Of a stretch of DNA of 64,000 nucleotides, positions 45,335-58,500 are shown in pieces. The translations under genes were made by a program, and so were the position numbers. Every line of letters begins with the position of its first letter. Within the stretch, counting starts at the first letter, position 1. Source of the stretch: Muricea muricata (lineage: Eukaryota > Cnidaria > Anthozoa > Malacalcyonacea > Plexauridae); NCBI GenBank assembly GCA_963855995.1, contig OY979722.1, positions 6,728,001 to 6,792,000 of the forward strand, given 5' to 3'. The notes below the pieces were generated by a model that worked only from the letters and a program-made list of their open reading frames with translations, searched no databases and was not told the origin of the DNA.

Positions 45335-45392
45335 ATGGCGGCCAAGACACCGGAAGTTAAATGTGCGGCACAAAAACTTCAAAGGCTCCGAC
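45335..45392 (+). CDS. Possible first coding exon (19 codons)
   Basis: AACATGGCGGCCAAGACACC combines a YY1-like start with ACCGGAAGT, an ETS site. The frame MAAKTPEVKCAAQKLQRLR ends at a textbook donor, C|GTAAGT. No downstream exon was matched. The second half is repeated at 6012-6041 upstream of the hAT copy, so it could instead be a mobile-element edge. Confidence 0.35.
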
Positions 45393-45454
45393 GTAAGTGA
45401 ACTCTCTGTATATATCTTCTTTGTGCCCCTGATTACGAAGCTGAAATATTACAA

Positions 45455-45560
45455 AATGTCCAGAATTTGTGGAGTCACGTGACCAGATTTTACCAGGGCC
45501 TTCTCTCGCGCAGCTTCTATACCAAAAGGACCTGGGTTCGAGGTTGCCGGAGATCTCGAA
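45455..45560 (+). repeat. Interspersed hairpin repeat, copy 2
   Basis: CAGAATTTGTGGAGTCA to CCTGGGTTCGAGGTTG, matching 33105-33215 in reverse. The arms CCAGGGCCTT/AAGGACCTGG form a hairpin. Confidence 0.75.
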
Positions 45561-46302
45561 CTAACATTGTCAGCGTCGGGCCACAAAACAGGAACTAGGA
45601 AAGTGGGATTTAGTCAAAATTTTTGCTGGGCCAAAAATAAGAATAGGACCCTACCCTACTTTACAGCTTTGTCCATACTTTACTGGAATCTCTTGATTAC
45701 TGCTTGATTATCGCTGCTCTATCTAAACGAATCATTACACTGTAACTCTACATGAGGCAAGAGAAAGGGTTGAAACATCGACGGGTCGATGATTGAAAAT
45801 GCCTTAAAACTCAAAATTTATTTTTGTCTCGGATATTTTTTTGTAGATTCAATGGCTGTAGGGGCATAATTTAAAGTTGATATATCAGTTAGATTTAATA
45901 TAAGATCGATTTTTTGTATGCTTTTGAATTTTGCATGACACTCAAAGGCTTTTTTCGCACAATGTGTTCTAGGACTAGCTTGTTCTTGTGACCGTCGGAA
46001 CCGTTTAGATGAAGGTTGTCGAACTATTTTCGGCTTTGTGTTAAATAATTAATTGCCATATTAATACTAATTAATAGAAGTGTATTTTCCCGCGCATGAC
46101 CATCTCCAACGTCTTTTTAAAGTAAAGTCTCATGCGATTTGTTTCAGATCACGCTCAGAACTTAATATTTGTTGGTTTCCATATAACAGGTATCGCTATC
46201 ACCCGTGCCCTTAGTTCATATCTTGATTTATGTTTTCACTAAATTTACCAATTTAGTTTGAAGTCTGAACAGGACGAATATCATAATAGAAAATCGTATT
46301 GG
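45561..46302. other. Intergenic
   Basis: No gene recognised. Confidence 0.5.
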
Positions 46303-46900
46303 TTACAATACTGTACCTTGAAGAACCCCACGATTTATAGGCAGGTATTCTATTTGGACGCCATCAATCACGACTCGTTGGTACATATTGGTTAGGAAAT
46401 TGATGGTGCAAATTATGATGTAGAGACTAATAGGAAGCTTCTTCAACTTATTGCAATTCGTGTTATAAAATATCGTGCGTACCGTGACGAAGGCTTTGCT
46501 GAAATCAAATCGTACCACACTCGCATTTCCATTCAACTTTTCCATCCAGGTATGTTGAGCTTTTATCAGCGCCTTTATATGCACACTGATCTTCATGCAT
46601 TACTTTTTCCATGACCGGGGATTGTATAGATTGCTCTTTCAAATAAACGAACAATTATGTTAGTCAACGAAATGGGACGCAATTGGTTTAGCTCTGTACA
46701 AAGGGAACTCTTTAAGAATAGGAAAGAAATTTGGTAATTTCCATTCGCCAGGAACAATGCCGAGTTGATCTATTAAAAACAGTAGTAATCACAGGCGCAA
46801 TATCATATGCCTAGGTGTTCCAAAACCAGAATAGTAACTCTGGACCTAAAGAGGTTCTTTTCTGCTTTAGCAAAAAGTTTACAAACAGTGTGGGCAGATT
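46303..46900 (-). pseudogene. LINE reverse transcriptase fragment (second family)
   Basis: The frame 46596-46303 gives VVRFDFSKAF, then INFLTNMYQRVVIDG and PINRGVLQGTVL, the palm blocks of a jockey/CR1-group RT in which the usual GVPQGT reads GVLQGT. Upstream, degenerate minus-strand codons extend to about 46900. It differs in sequence from the LINE at 9-12 kb. A basic frame at 47591-47343 may be its linker between endonuclease and RT. Confidence 0.7.
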
Positions 46901-49364
46901 ATCATCTTTTGGACCCATGATCATGGTTCTTATTTTCGTGTTTAAGGTGGTTCAATACAGTTTTCAAAAAAGTAAGCTATAGTTTACTTAACACCTTTAA
47001 TTTTCGCGCGGTATTGAATTGTTCATGTATCTTGGCGTATTTTCTTTCAAACTATGGCAGTTTTGATAACCAGCACTTGCGCATGAAATTTACTAAAAAA
47101 ACGATGTATTTTGCATACTAAGTAAAAAAGAAGCACGGTGGCCCCAATTTTTTTCTTCGCCTCATGTTACAAACACCACAGACTAAAAACTAAGACTTAA
47201 AAAATTCTGTAATGCCAATTTTCCAAATTCAACTGCGAAAATGCTATTTTCTTTTTCCACATTAAAGTTTTTTTTTTGGTATAATGCAAGATTTTTGTGG
47301 TAAAATACTGCTTGCAAAACTTGAATTTGGCGCATGCCCTCTCTATTTGTTAGCATTACTATGTCGAGCCACCTTAGCTGGTTTTAGTTGATTGTCGCGA
47401 TTGAGCTTGTTAATCTTTTCTTGTAGACGATGACTACTCTCATTGTCTCTCTTGTTGACAGCGGTTTCGTGAGCTTTAATAGCTGCTCGACTATTGGAGA
47501 GAGGAAGCGTCTCTTCTGGAAACCCGTGTTTTAATAACTGGGAAACATTCTTCGAATATTGGCCATATTTTGTTATTAAAATGCTTATCATTTCATCAGG
47601 ACAAGTTGATCATATCATTTGTACCACAAGTAATTATGTCCCATTGAAACCCGTCCATTATCCGTAACATTTTAAACTTATGCTCTCTAAAATCACGAAA
47701 GTCTAATGTTTTTCTTATAGCTTTAACCTTAATATGCTTACTGTAATGAAAACCACACTAAATACTGGGAAGAATTGACAATTTGCGATTTTTCTCGGTG
47801 GCGCAATGTCTTCACTTCACCGAGGCTCCTTACTGCTTAATATCTCCAAATTTGTCAGGGACCACGAAGATACGGCTATTGTAACTTAGTTTACGACAGC
47901 TTAACCTATACTTTCGCAAAAATAAAAAATCGGACCATAGGAACTTCAGATATTTTGCTTGCAATATTCAAACACGGGTGTATAAGCTACAAGAAAAACC
48001 TATATAGTCTCGATGTTTTCCGATTTTTTATTGTCCCCATTTTTTTACAGTCTTATCAAGGGCCGCACTGTTTGTGAAAAGTACACTTCTCTATTAAGAC
48101 AATACATTCGATGAGCAGTTTTTAATTTTTGACAGTCAACTGTCAACCACCGACGCTATCAACAATATCACAACTGAACAACACTCCACTGAATTTTGGA
48201 ATGAAATACGTCAATTGCTTGTTAAAGGTAAAAAGTCTTGTTAACCAGAAAAAAAATAGAAAAAAAACTATTGGTAATTTTTAACTCTACATTGTTGATC
48301 TATCATTGTTAATCTTCTATTGTTAATTTTTTAAATATTTCAATGATCAACACATATTTCCTTTGATTGTCAGCTGGTTAAGAATGATAAACACACCCAT
48401 TGAGCAATATAGCCCAATGTTCCTTACTGGTGTTTAGAAGTAAGAATACAAGCAGGAAACATTTGGGAACATTGTAGTTTAATGTGTTAACTCACTGAGT
48501 GGCAGACATCAGCGCCTGATAAGAAAAATGGTTTGGCGTTTGACAGAGTAAAGTTGGAAGTGTTTCACCCCGAACATCTTCTTCACAAAACTCGCGTGCG
48601 AGTAGTTTTATGTTATCTTGCGCGGCATTGCGAGACTAATTGAACACATTTAATTATTAATTATCAAAGGTAATTAAAACACAGGGGTAAAAATTAATAG
48701 TAATACCATTAATAGTTCAATATTTTGATATAAAATCTTGAGATCTCAGCTAACAGCTGGTCATGAATTAGACTTGAATGAAGTCCGTCTACTATAAGGC
48801 CTGCGGGAAAAGAAAAGCATCCCACGCGGTGAAAAATTAGAGGGAGAACGGTTTGCCTTAGCTGTCGTATTTCGAGTCAGCTTTATATTTTTTGTCGGGA
48901 AATTATGCCAATAGACCAGATGTTATTTTTAGCGAATTTATTAAGCAATCTGAACTGAAGCAAACGAGAAGTCGAAGAAAAACGAAAGACAGAACGCTAA
49001 GTACTAACAAGGCTATTTTTATTTATTGTACTTAGCATAAATTACTGCAATCTAGTTATAACAAGTTATGCCGTGTTACCGATCGAAAAAAAAAAACAGG
49101 TCGGTAAATTTTAATGCGCTTGCAAGTGAGCCTAGCCGTCTCCTCCCCTCCGGTTCCTCAAACTGTATAGATAGACGGATGTCATCTAAGTCTAGGCATG
49201 AATCAACTGTGAATTCGTCCTGAATCAAAGCACGTCATTTGGAAGCGCAATCGAAACTGCACACTAGCTTCCTCTGACGTGCAGAAATCATTTATCAGTT
49301 TAGAAATCGTTTACAATTTTTACACGAATGACGTGAATGCTGTTTCTTCAATTTCCTTCACTAT
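46901..49364. other. Intergenic, downstream of wdr59
   Basis: Contains the 82-codon minus-strand frame 47591-47343 (RLQEKINKLNRDNQ), possibly LINE linker. Otherwise AT-rich with no gene recognised. Confidence 0.45.
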
Positions 49365-49508
49365 TCATTTTCCCTCACCAAAATAATAACCTTCAGTGGA
49401 GCAGTGACAACCACACCCTGTAGCACACACTTCTTTTGATTCAAACCATTTCAAAATATGCATTGTGTGGCCACCATGACCACAGGTTAAGCAGACATTA
49501 AACAAACC
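49365..49508 (-). CDS. wdr59: wdr59 last exon, zinc-binding C-terminus
   Basis: Acceptor CCCTTAG|GTTTG; codons LFNVCLTCGHGGHTMHILKW and a CATGCGCHC run, ending GEGK and TGA. This is the RING-like end of WDR59 proteins. Confidence 0.9.
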   Translation of the reverse strand, partial: GLFNVCLTCGHGGHTMHILKWFESKEVCATGCGCHCSTEGYYFGEGK

Positions 49509-52500
49509 TAAGGGTCAGGAAAAAAATTTATAAACAGTGCAACTTAATGTCTTCAAGTTTTACGTTTTTAGTGTACAAGAGTTACACTAGTACACGCAGA
49601 TCTCACATCAGCCGAATGACTGCTGTGTTGATGAATGTCGTGTGGTTCAACTCCCGCTACGAAAGCCCGTATTGCTCTTCCTATCATATGTTGCCGACAA
49701 GTTTGGGAGAAGCCATTCAGTAACAAGCTGTAACTTTCTCAGTATTTTTGTCTGGTTCGACTATAAATACTAATGCAGTTAACATTATAAAAAACTTTGT
49801 GACAACTTTGTATTACTATGCAACATTACAACGTCTTTTTTATGTTCCTGATTGCGTCATATAAGTTAGAAAAATGAGGAAGGTGTATAGGCCGTTCGCC
49901 GTAGATCGAAAATGTGGCAAGAAAACAAATTTAATTAAGCATGTCGTGGAACTGAGGAAACTTTGCAAAACATAACTTTTTCAAACACGGGCAGTTAGAA
50001 TCTGAAAAGTTGCCGCTACTCTAACCCGCAGTTTTTTCATAAAATCCATTTTAATTCTCACTCTTTCGACACGCTTCAAATAATCGCCCGCCATTATGAC
50101 TTCTTCATCATTCCGTTTGCAATCGCTCAGAATGGTGATTATTCCATCCCAGATTCCTCAACTCGTGGTAAATTGTCATTCTAACCGATGGAAATTGCTA
50201 AAATCATTAATTAACTATTTTGTAAACACATGGATACTTACAAAGCTGCTAGTCATGTTTGTATATGCGAGGTCCATTTCCACGGCAAATGGAGAAATAA
50301 AAGAGCTACCAAAAGGGACATTAGCAAACATTATTGAGACACAGCAAAAAAGTGCTTAAACCTATTTTTATCACATAAAAAACTCGCAGAAGTCGACCAT
50401 TCAGGTAATATAAGTAAACTTGAGAGAAAATTAAACCACCATTGCCAATGCTGGTCGACCAGACGGACAACCAGAATACTAGAACTAATAATAAGTTATC
50501 AGCAGTGTTGTGCTTGAGAGCCAAGTATAATTCCAGCTAAAATGTTGCCTTTGACCAAAAATAGGTGAAATCAATAATAGTCTACCTTTTTCTTGCATTC
50601 ATTAACTGTAAATAACCTCCCACGATAAATAATTAGTTAACATTTTTTAAGTATCAGAGAGTTTTGCAACAATTGTTTTCATGTATTCATTACACTTCAA
50701 CGCTTAAAACTTCTGTTTTGCATGTTTTGTTCTTCACGTTCCAATAATATTATTAGATGTACAAATAAAATATATATTGTCTTCAATGTGTCCAGTTACA
50801 TCGGTACACAAGAAACTCGAGGTCTGAAACACCAACAGCAACATGCACTAAAACACTAATCAACCCCAGTTGAAAATAATCTGACAGAACAATCTTAACT
50901 GAAGGAGGTTTTCAACTCAACATCCTATTAGAGGCACAGTTTATAGCTCATTAAGTTACCATTGAGATTACTGATTGAGCAAATTTCGGGTAAAACGTTT
51001 GAAGCTCGATAAGAACAATCCATTACCTTTTTCAAGACTGGAAATAGAATGGCGTGCAGTTCGGGTGATCGACTTTCGCTGAAATTAGATTAACTCCTAT
51101 TTCACCGTTGTTTTCCTCTTACAAACATTTTCGTCCAGCATTGGCAAGGATGGTTTTAGCTCTCTTATTAAAGTTTACTTACATTACATTAATGACTTTA
51201 GCAATTTCCATCAATTTACCACGAGTTGAGGGATCTAGGACGGAATAATCACCATTTTGAGCGATGGCGAACGGAATGATAAAGAATTCGAAATAGCGGG
51301 AGATTATTTGAAGCGTGTCGAAAGAGTGAGGATTAAAATGGATTTTATGAAAAAACTGCGGGTCAGAGGAGCGGCAACTTTTCAGATTCGAACTCCCCGT
51401 GTTTGAAAAAGTTATGTTCTGCAAAGTTACCTCATGCTTGATAAAAGTGAACGTTATCGGGTCACGGCATACGGCCTAGTATAACTGAGACTTTTTTCGT
51501 TGGTTGAACAGAGATTATGAATGAAAATAAGACCAGTAGAATACAAGTTGGCAGAGGTTAAGCTAGAGTTTAATTCGGGGAGTGTATAATCGTATATTCA
51601 GGTTCTACCTGACTGATATCTTTTTAAAATAAAGCCCATTTCAAAAAAAATTTGTGGCGTAGAACACGAATATATAAGTATACACCATCTAACTAGAAGT
51701 CGAACTTTCTATACGAATATAACATAAATGAGTTAAAACAAAAAGTTCGCCTCATTCGCATTATATTCAACACATGAAAACTTCTGCGTTTAGACCAAAC
51801 GAACAGAAAAAATAGGAACGGTTCCTACTTGTTAATTTAACGAATCACGAATTCTTGTTTTCGCTTGCCGTTGCGCGAACAAGCTCGCCAAGTTCAATTT
51901 GACAAAAGACTTGACACATAGCTACATGCGGTTGTCTCGCAGAGAACAGAACGTGTCAAACAGGTTTGTAACAATGTTCACAGCAACATACCTTTCACAG
52001 CAATGCGACATATGGCACACCGAAAGACAGAGTTTTTGCAATTCTTACATTGTGAGCCAGAATAATGACCATGACAAAGTGGACACTTCAACAGAAAATC
52101 TATCGAAAAAAAGACGTGGACATTAATACCAAGGTATCATTGGTCCCAATGCATACAATATCTAGCTACACATTATTATTATATAAAAGAAATCTATTTT
52201 TCTCCACGAAAAACGCATATCTTAACTTCACTATACGCAGTCCACCTCCCCAAGCTAGTCTTATTGCAATGTATCTCCGTAGATATATGCTAACTTCCAA
52301 AACTAGAAATCAAGTCTTTATGAGAGAATTAATGCTCACAAGTTATAAATAAAGGAATGCGATGTTAAAAACATATTTTAATATTATATCAACTTGTTAG
52401 TTATGGTAGTGCTCTCACGATAGAATACAAAATTTTCACTCGTACGCAAAACGCAGGAAGGCAAAGAAGATAGAGCATAGTTGCTTTGATCTGCCCTCCA

Positions 52501-55500
52501 TCGATCTATGGAGAATACAACGAAATATTACCCCTCGCAAATAATATTACCCCCAGGACAAACCCCGTCGGGAAATATCATTTCTTCGAGTTAATATTTC
52601 GTCGAATTCCCCTTGCTCTCAATCCATAAAATTTCATTACCTTTTTCAGAAATATGTTTCTGTCGGTTTGACAAAAACTTTAGCACTTCACTTCTCCTGT
52701 TGCTCAATTGACAATTGTACAGAAGATCAGCATAACATAATTTATAATGGTCAAATAATTGACGCTTTCCTTTTTCGATAAACCTTGAAGCAAAGAAAGG
52801 TAATCATTATGAGCTACTTAACAAATAGATTTCATTTTTGCGTGCGTCTGTACAGTAATAGATCACAGATGACGTCATAGCGTGTGAAGAACAAAAAAGT
52901 ACGCACGAGACGCAGTCGAGTGCGTGACTTTTTGTTCTTCACACGCTATGGCGTCATCTGTGATCTATTACAGTACAGACGCACAAAAAAATGAAATCTA
53001 TTTGTTTTATATTATAATAAAGTTGACAAGAATCATGCGAAGACCCGCGAAATAAATTAGCTAAATTAGATCACGCCATCAGTTGACGTCATCCGTGCGT
53101 GTGTACTTTAATAACACACAGCTCGCGACCAATGAAAATGCAGAATGAACACGTATTATTATATAAAACGTGATAAAGCACGCGTAGACTTTCACAAAAC
53201 TTTTTCCGCGATTATCTCGGCTAAGACAACATGTATATTGAATTTTTTTACACCAACTGCCAAGAAGGTATAAAATGGATAGTTTTTAAAGCCATTTTTA
53301 ATGCTCGCAATTCACGCTTTATCAGAAATTAAACACTCGCGTGCGCCTAGCGCTTTATATTCTCATAAAGCACTCCTGGGGCCCGTTTGTTCCTATGCCG
53401 TTTAGCTTAAACGGTGGAAAGGTCAAATTTAGGTCACAACCCCGTTCATTTTGAACTCGAACCAATGAACTTAAAAATTAAACACTTAATGTGCAGTTGT
53501 ATACATAAGCGTTCTTTTCAGATACAAAATTTGTAATGTGGTTATTCAATGAATACTCCGACTACGTTGATATTTGTTACTTATCCGCCGTTTAAGCTAA
53601 ACGGGTTCGAACAACCGAAACCTGCTTAAATATCAAGTACTGTATATCGGCGAGAAACTCTATGTTACTTTTTTCTGAAGCCATACATGATTTTATTAAA
53701 TTGAATTGAAAACATATAATACGATAGAAAGATATGGCACTGGAAGAAAATTTGAGTATTTCATTACCCACACACCCTCCATTCCTAAATGAAGTCAAAC
53801 CCCCAGAAAAGGCCGAGTACACAATTCGATAGATCACATGCAGTTCGTATTTAATGACAATGGGAACAACACCTGCAGTTATTTTCATGACGCTTTCGTT
53901 GCTCTTCTTTTGGAAAATTTATAATAGTGAATGCTGGAGACAAATTTCCGCTGTATAATGATGAGTGACTGCTTGATAAAGCCTCCTCAAAACTTGGTGA
54001 CTCTTCTCCAAAATTCCTGGAGACGCGTTGCTTTCAAAAAGATAAAAACACACACAAAGATTGAGTCACATGGCAAATATCTAACACTATGAAATTGTGA
54101 ATAAACGCCAAAATTAGTGTTAGCTAAAATCTAATTGGTGTCGGTAGCGTTGCAACAATTTACACACATTTTGGTGTTACGTTAACACTTCCAGATTTAC
54201 AGTGTAGAATTACAAAAAAGTTAACTGTGTTAAGCCTACTATTCCAAAACAAAAAGAAATAAAGCGTTTCCAGTCCCTAAGGTTGTTGCATTAATGTTTT
54301 GTAGTTTGAGGAAGAAATGTAATTAATACACAGTATTTTTAGTGTCTAAATAGTTTATAATTCTCAAAAATACTTACATCTCGATATTCATTGTATTTAC
54401 TTTCATCGGGAGGGGACACAGTTCCATTATCCGTTTCTGGGAGAGTTTGAAATTCAAGGAGACAAGATATCATTGCCAACATTTGAACGTCATGCATTTC
54501 AGTGTAGTACTTCAACCTGCATAAAAAACAACGACATACTACTCATACCTGAGAAATATGCGGCGAAACTAGCGCAGTCGCAGCTTACTAATTCTTGAGT
54601 TTCAATGCGTCATTATTCGTTGAATCTGGGTGGGGTTAACCTCAACTGTATTGATGGCTAAGCTGCGTGTGCCGGAGTAAAAATGAAAATAATATCAAGG
54701 TACCCATACTCATATCCACTCAAGTTGCTTCGTTTGCGGTCAGGTATTTCGCAATACAAAGAGTAAACAATAATTTCTTTAAAAAAATTAAAGATAAAAA
54801 GTAGACTGAATGGACCATTCCCCAATTAAACAAGCATCACAATTCGAAAGCAATTTTAGCACAATTGGAAATAGCGTCCTAAATTTAGTGAAATTGTGTG
54901 GTTTAGTTGTAAAATATTGAAAAAATGTCGAAAATATAGTAATATAAAGTTTGCGAATTTTGTATGCTTTTGTATTACGCGGGAAAAGCTTTACCAAACT
55001 TCCACATAGTGGTAACGCTTTTCTGTGCGTAATACAGAAGTATACAAAATCTGCAAACTTTACAGGACTATTTTTTCCACATTTTACAATGTCTTGTAAA
55101 CCAACTTGACAATTGTATGAAATTTAGGATGTTCTTTCTAGCTTTGATGATTAATTTTCTGAATTCAAAAGTTTGTCTAGTATGGTAATGGTCAATTGAC
55201 TTTAACAAACTTCTTTTGAAGATAGAAATTTACTTTGAAACAACGAAAAACGACTCAAGAATCAACCAAAAGTATCAAAATGAATAGCAAAACAATTTAT
55301 TCTAACTCAAAAATAATATTGTTTATTACTATTTAACAACCAACCTGCAGTTGAAAAAGAATATCTGAACATGAAATTTTAATATTAAATGCAGTCGAAA
55401 ACTAAATATTTTCGCAAATCACGTATAAAATCTACCGTGTAAAAACCACATATTTCATTCCACTATGAGTATTTTGTAAACAGAACAATACGTAAAATAC

Positions 55501-58500
55501 TAAAAAATCATAATTTTGCCTTTCATTGTCGTATTGAGTATTTTCACACAGAATGAATTCACTGAGAAAACGCTCCTTCTTGTGTATCTAATAATACATT
55601 AACGGTTTTTACTGACATTATAAAGAGAAAACATGAAAGCGTTAATAATTGCATGCCCTCAATAATAGCACCTATAAACACCCCTTAACTAACAAAAATT
55701 AACGACATGAAACCAAGGCTGGTGACTTTAACAAAACCAATAATTTAAAACGAAAACAAATTAACTCAACAATCACGCATAACACCTTACAATGCAATTT
55801 TTTACTCAGTCAATACATGCACTGCGTTCCAGAATGTTTGTGACAATTGGGAAATATTTAACAAAATTTGGTGTTCAGTACTGATTGCTTACCATTCTTG
55901 CGCACATATTGTACGAGACTTACTTCGACGCTTAATCCTGTTCATTACCACCGCCTTGGCGGTCATTTTCCTGATCTTTTGTCGGTCTTACTGGAATGTC
56001 AAAATAGGATAAATTTAAACGGGAAATTGAAAATTAGACAGTTTATTACGTTAAAGTCAGCTATAGTTCTTTCAAAACAGCGCCAATGTAAACGTTAACT
56101 ACTTAACTAGCAGGTACATGTAACTCAGGTATACTATTTTATACAAACACCATTGGAAATTGGGCAAAACGATCATCAATCTATTCATATCGTCAAACTC
56201 TCGACCGGATCGCATAAATTATCGTTAGACACTACAACAATAACGTTTAAAAGATCATCAGTCTTTGGATTTGTACTGTCTTCCGTTGGCGTGGATTGCC
56301 TCCTTAAGAATAATCTAGATGTCGGGATGAATTTTCTACAATGAGATGCCCAGTAAATAAGTAAGTAAGTAAGCAACTTTATTTAATGAGGATTACACCT
56401 GACAGTAAACTGATAAACAGTGTGATTTTCAGGCGCAAAACCAACAGAACAAAATCTGGATCATCCTTAAAAAGGGAGCTCCACATAAACGGAAAGTCAT
56501 ACGAAGCCAAAGATGATCTTAGAAACGCCATTATAGTTTCATCCAAAGATATTCCATGTGACTCAGTCAACAGTTTGACGATATCAATGGACTGATTTTT
56601 TGTCCAACTTCCAAGAATGATAGTTGTGTAAAATATTACCTGAGTTGTACACGCTAGCTAAGTAATAAATGTTTACATTGACGCTGTTTGAACGAACTAT
56701 ACCTAACAGTAACGTAATTACCCGTCACGCCCAATTTTCTCCTTAAAATCTTATTTCGACACTTCTTTGATGCTTTGGATATAATTGTCGATCAGTAAGA
56801 CCAAGAGAATCAGGAAAATCGCTCCTAAACAGAATTGAGCACATTTCGTATAATATGTGAGCAAGAATAGATTTGATAAGTTCCTTGTATGTTTAGATGG
56901 TGAATATCAAACTAAAATATAATTTCGTGGACTAATGCGACTAATTTAAATGAAGTGAATTTAAATTAGTCGCATTACTATTAGCACTGATGAAGATCCG
57001 AGCTTACGGATCGAAAGCTTTGCGAAAATAAACTTACTTGGTGTTTCCACAAAATTATATTTTAAGAATAGGTTTAGCACTAAATTTTGTTAAATATTGC
57101 CGAAATTATGACAAAAAGTTAGATTTGCATATAATTTTGGAATACAGCGTATACGTAATAGGTTTCAGTACAGTGATGCCAAGCATTAACAAATGCTTAC
57201 TTTTAAGTTAAAATTTGTTACTATGTTGAGTCTAATATCTTTATGCACAGTAAGTAACCATGGTGTGAAATATAGATGCCCTGAAATAATATATGTTGGT
57301 TTACAATGATAATGGCAATAATGCATTCATTGCTTACCCTCCTATTTCCTTCCTTATCATGTTGAAATTATGGACATTTTTATGGTTTATCTTTATGTAA
57401 GTAAAAATATCATCACTCATACTCTAAGTACACATTGTCATTGAAGTGAACTAACAAAGTAGCTAATCTCAAAGTCTGTTCGCGACACTGACTTTTTTTA
57501 ATAATTGGGCACGCGCTTCATGACGCTAACAATAGAAACGTTATTTATACCAGCTTTGCTTGGTCCAGATAGGAGAATACTTGTCCTCGATTATGAAATC
57601 TCTCAGGAGACAGAGAGATATCCTCCCTTCGTAATCATGACCTCAGAGAAGTATCTCACTATTTGGATCTCGCATCCAGTAACAACAGTAGTATCTTACA
57701 AGGATTGAAGAAGTTTTCTTCCAAAAGGATGACTTGCCCACGGAGCTTCTGATGCGGACGGTGAAGGTTTTAATTCTGAATCCATTATCAGTCCGAGTAG
57801 AGACCATGTTTGTACCAAATCTGCGCGACCTGTCATTATAGCCGCTTTTCTGTTCTTTTCGCACAATTCTTTAGGATCATCATTACTGAAAAGCCTTTTT
57901 AAAAAATTGGTTTAAGAGACATTAACCCCCTGTTACTTTTTCAAACAAAACAACAAAGACAAATAATACATCACTTGCATGCGAAGTAACTTTTATGCTT
58001 TTTAATATTCTGGTAGTAAAGGAGATACATGAATTTGAGTATCCAAAATATTGAAATCTGCTATGGGTTGTAAAGCACTTTCAGCAGTGACGTCATACCT
58101 AGGTTCCAGTCTCATAGTACATATTCGTACTTGCTTCAGAACGGGTGACACAGGTACTAGTACCTTTCTCACGCCTGCGAACAGAGGTGCGTGTCCAACA
58201 GCGGACACGCACCTGCTTGCAGGAGTAAGAAAGGGTAATTAACTAACCTATTCCCAGTCTTTCTGAAGCCACTATGCAAATTAGGTAAACGCATAAGTTA
58301 AGGATACACAAAGCTGATTTTGCCCAAAATATAGAAGTTTGCATGTCCTAGTTAGAAAACAGAGAAAAATACCTATAGTTTTGTCCTAATGTGCGATCAA
58401 AAGTCATTAGTGATGAAGCGTCACGTAAAATGACTAGAGCTTTTTGAGTCGAGCTGCTTGACTTTAAACCAGTCTAAAAATAAATATATAGAGGTTACTG

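Noticed and set aside
53592..53888. Minus-strand frame as the missing wdr59 exon
   Set aside because: Its splice-like borders do not restore the phase clearly, and the peptide does not resemble WDR59.
56987..57016. Active hammerhead ribozyme
   Set aside because: An extra base after CTGATGA and no cleavage triplet in place; kept only as a resemblance.
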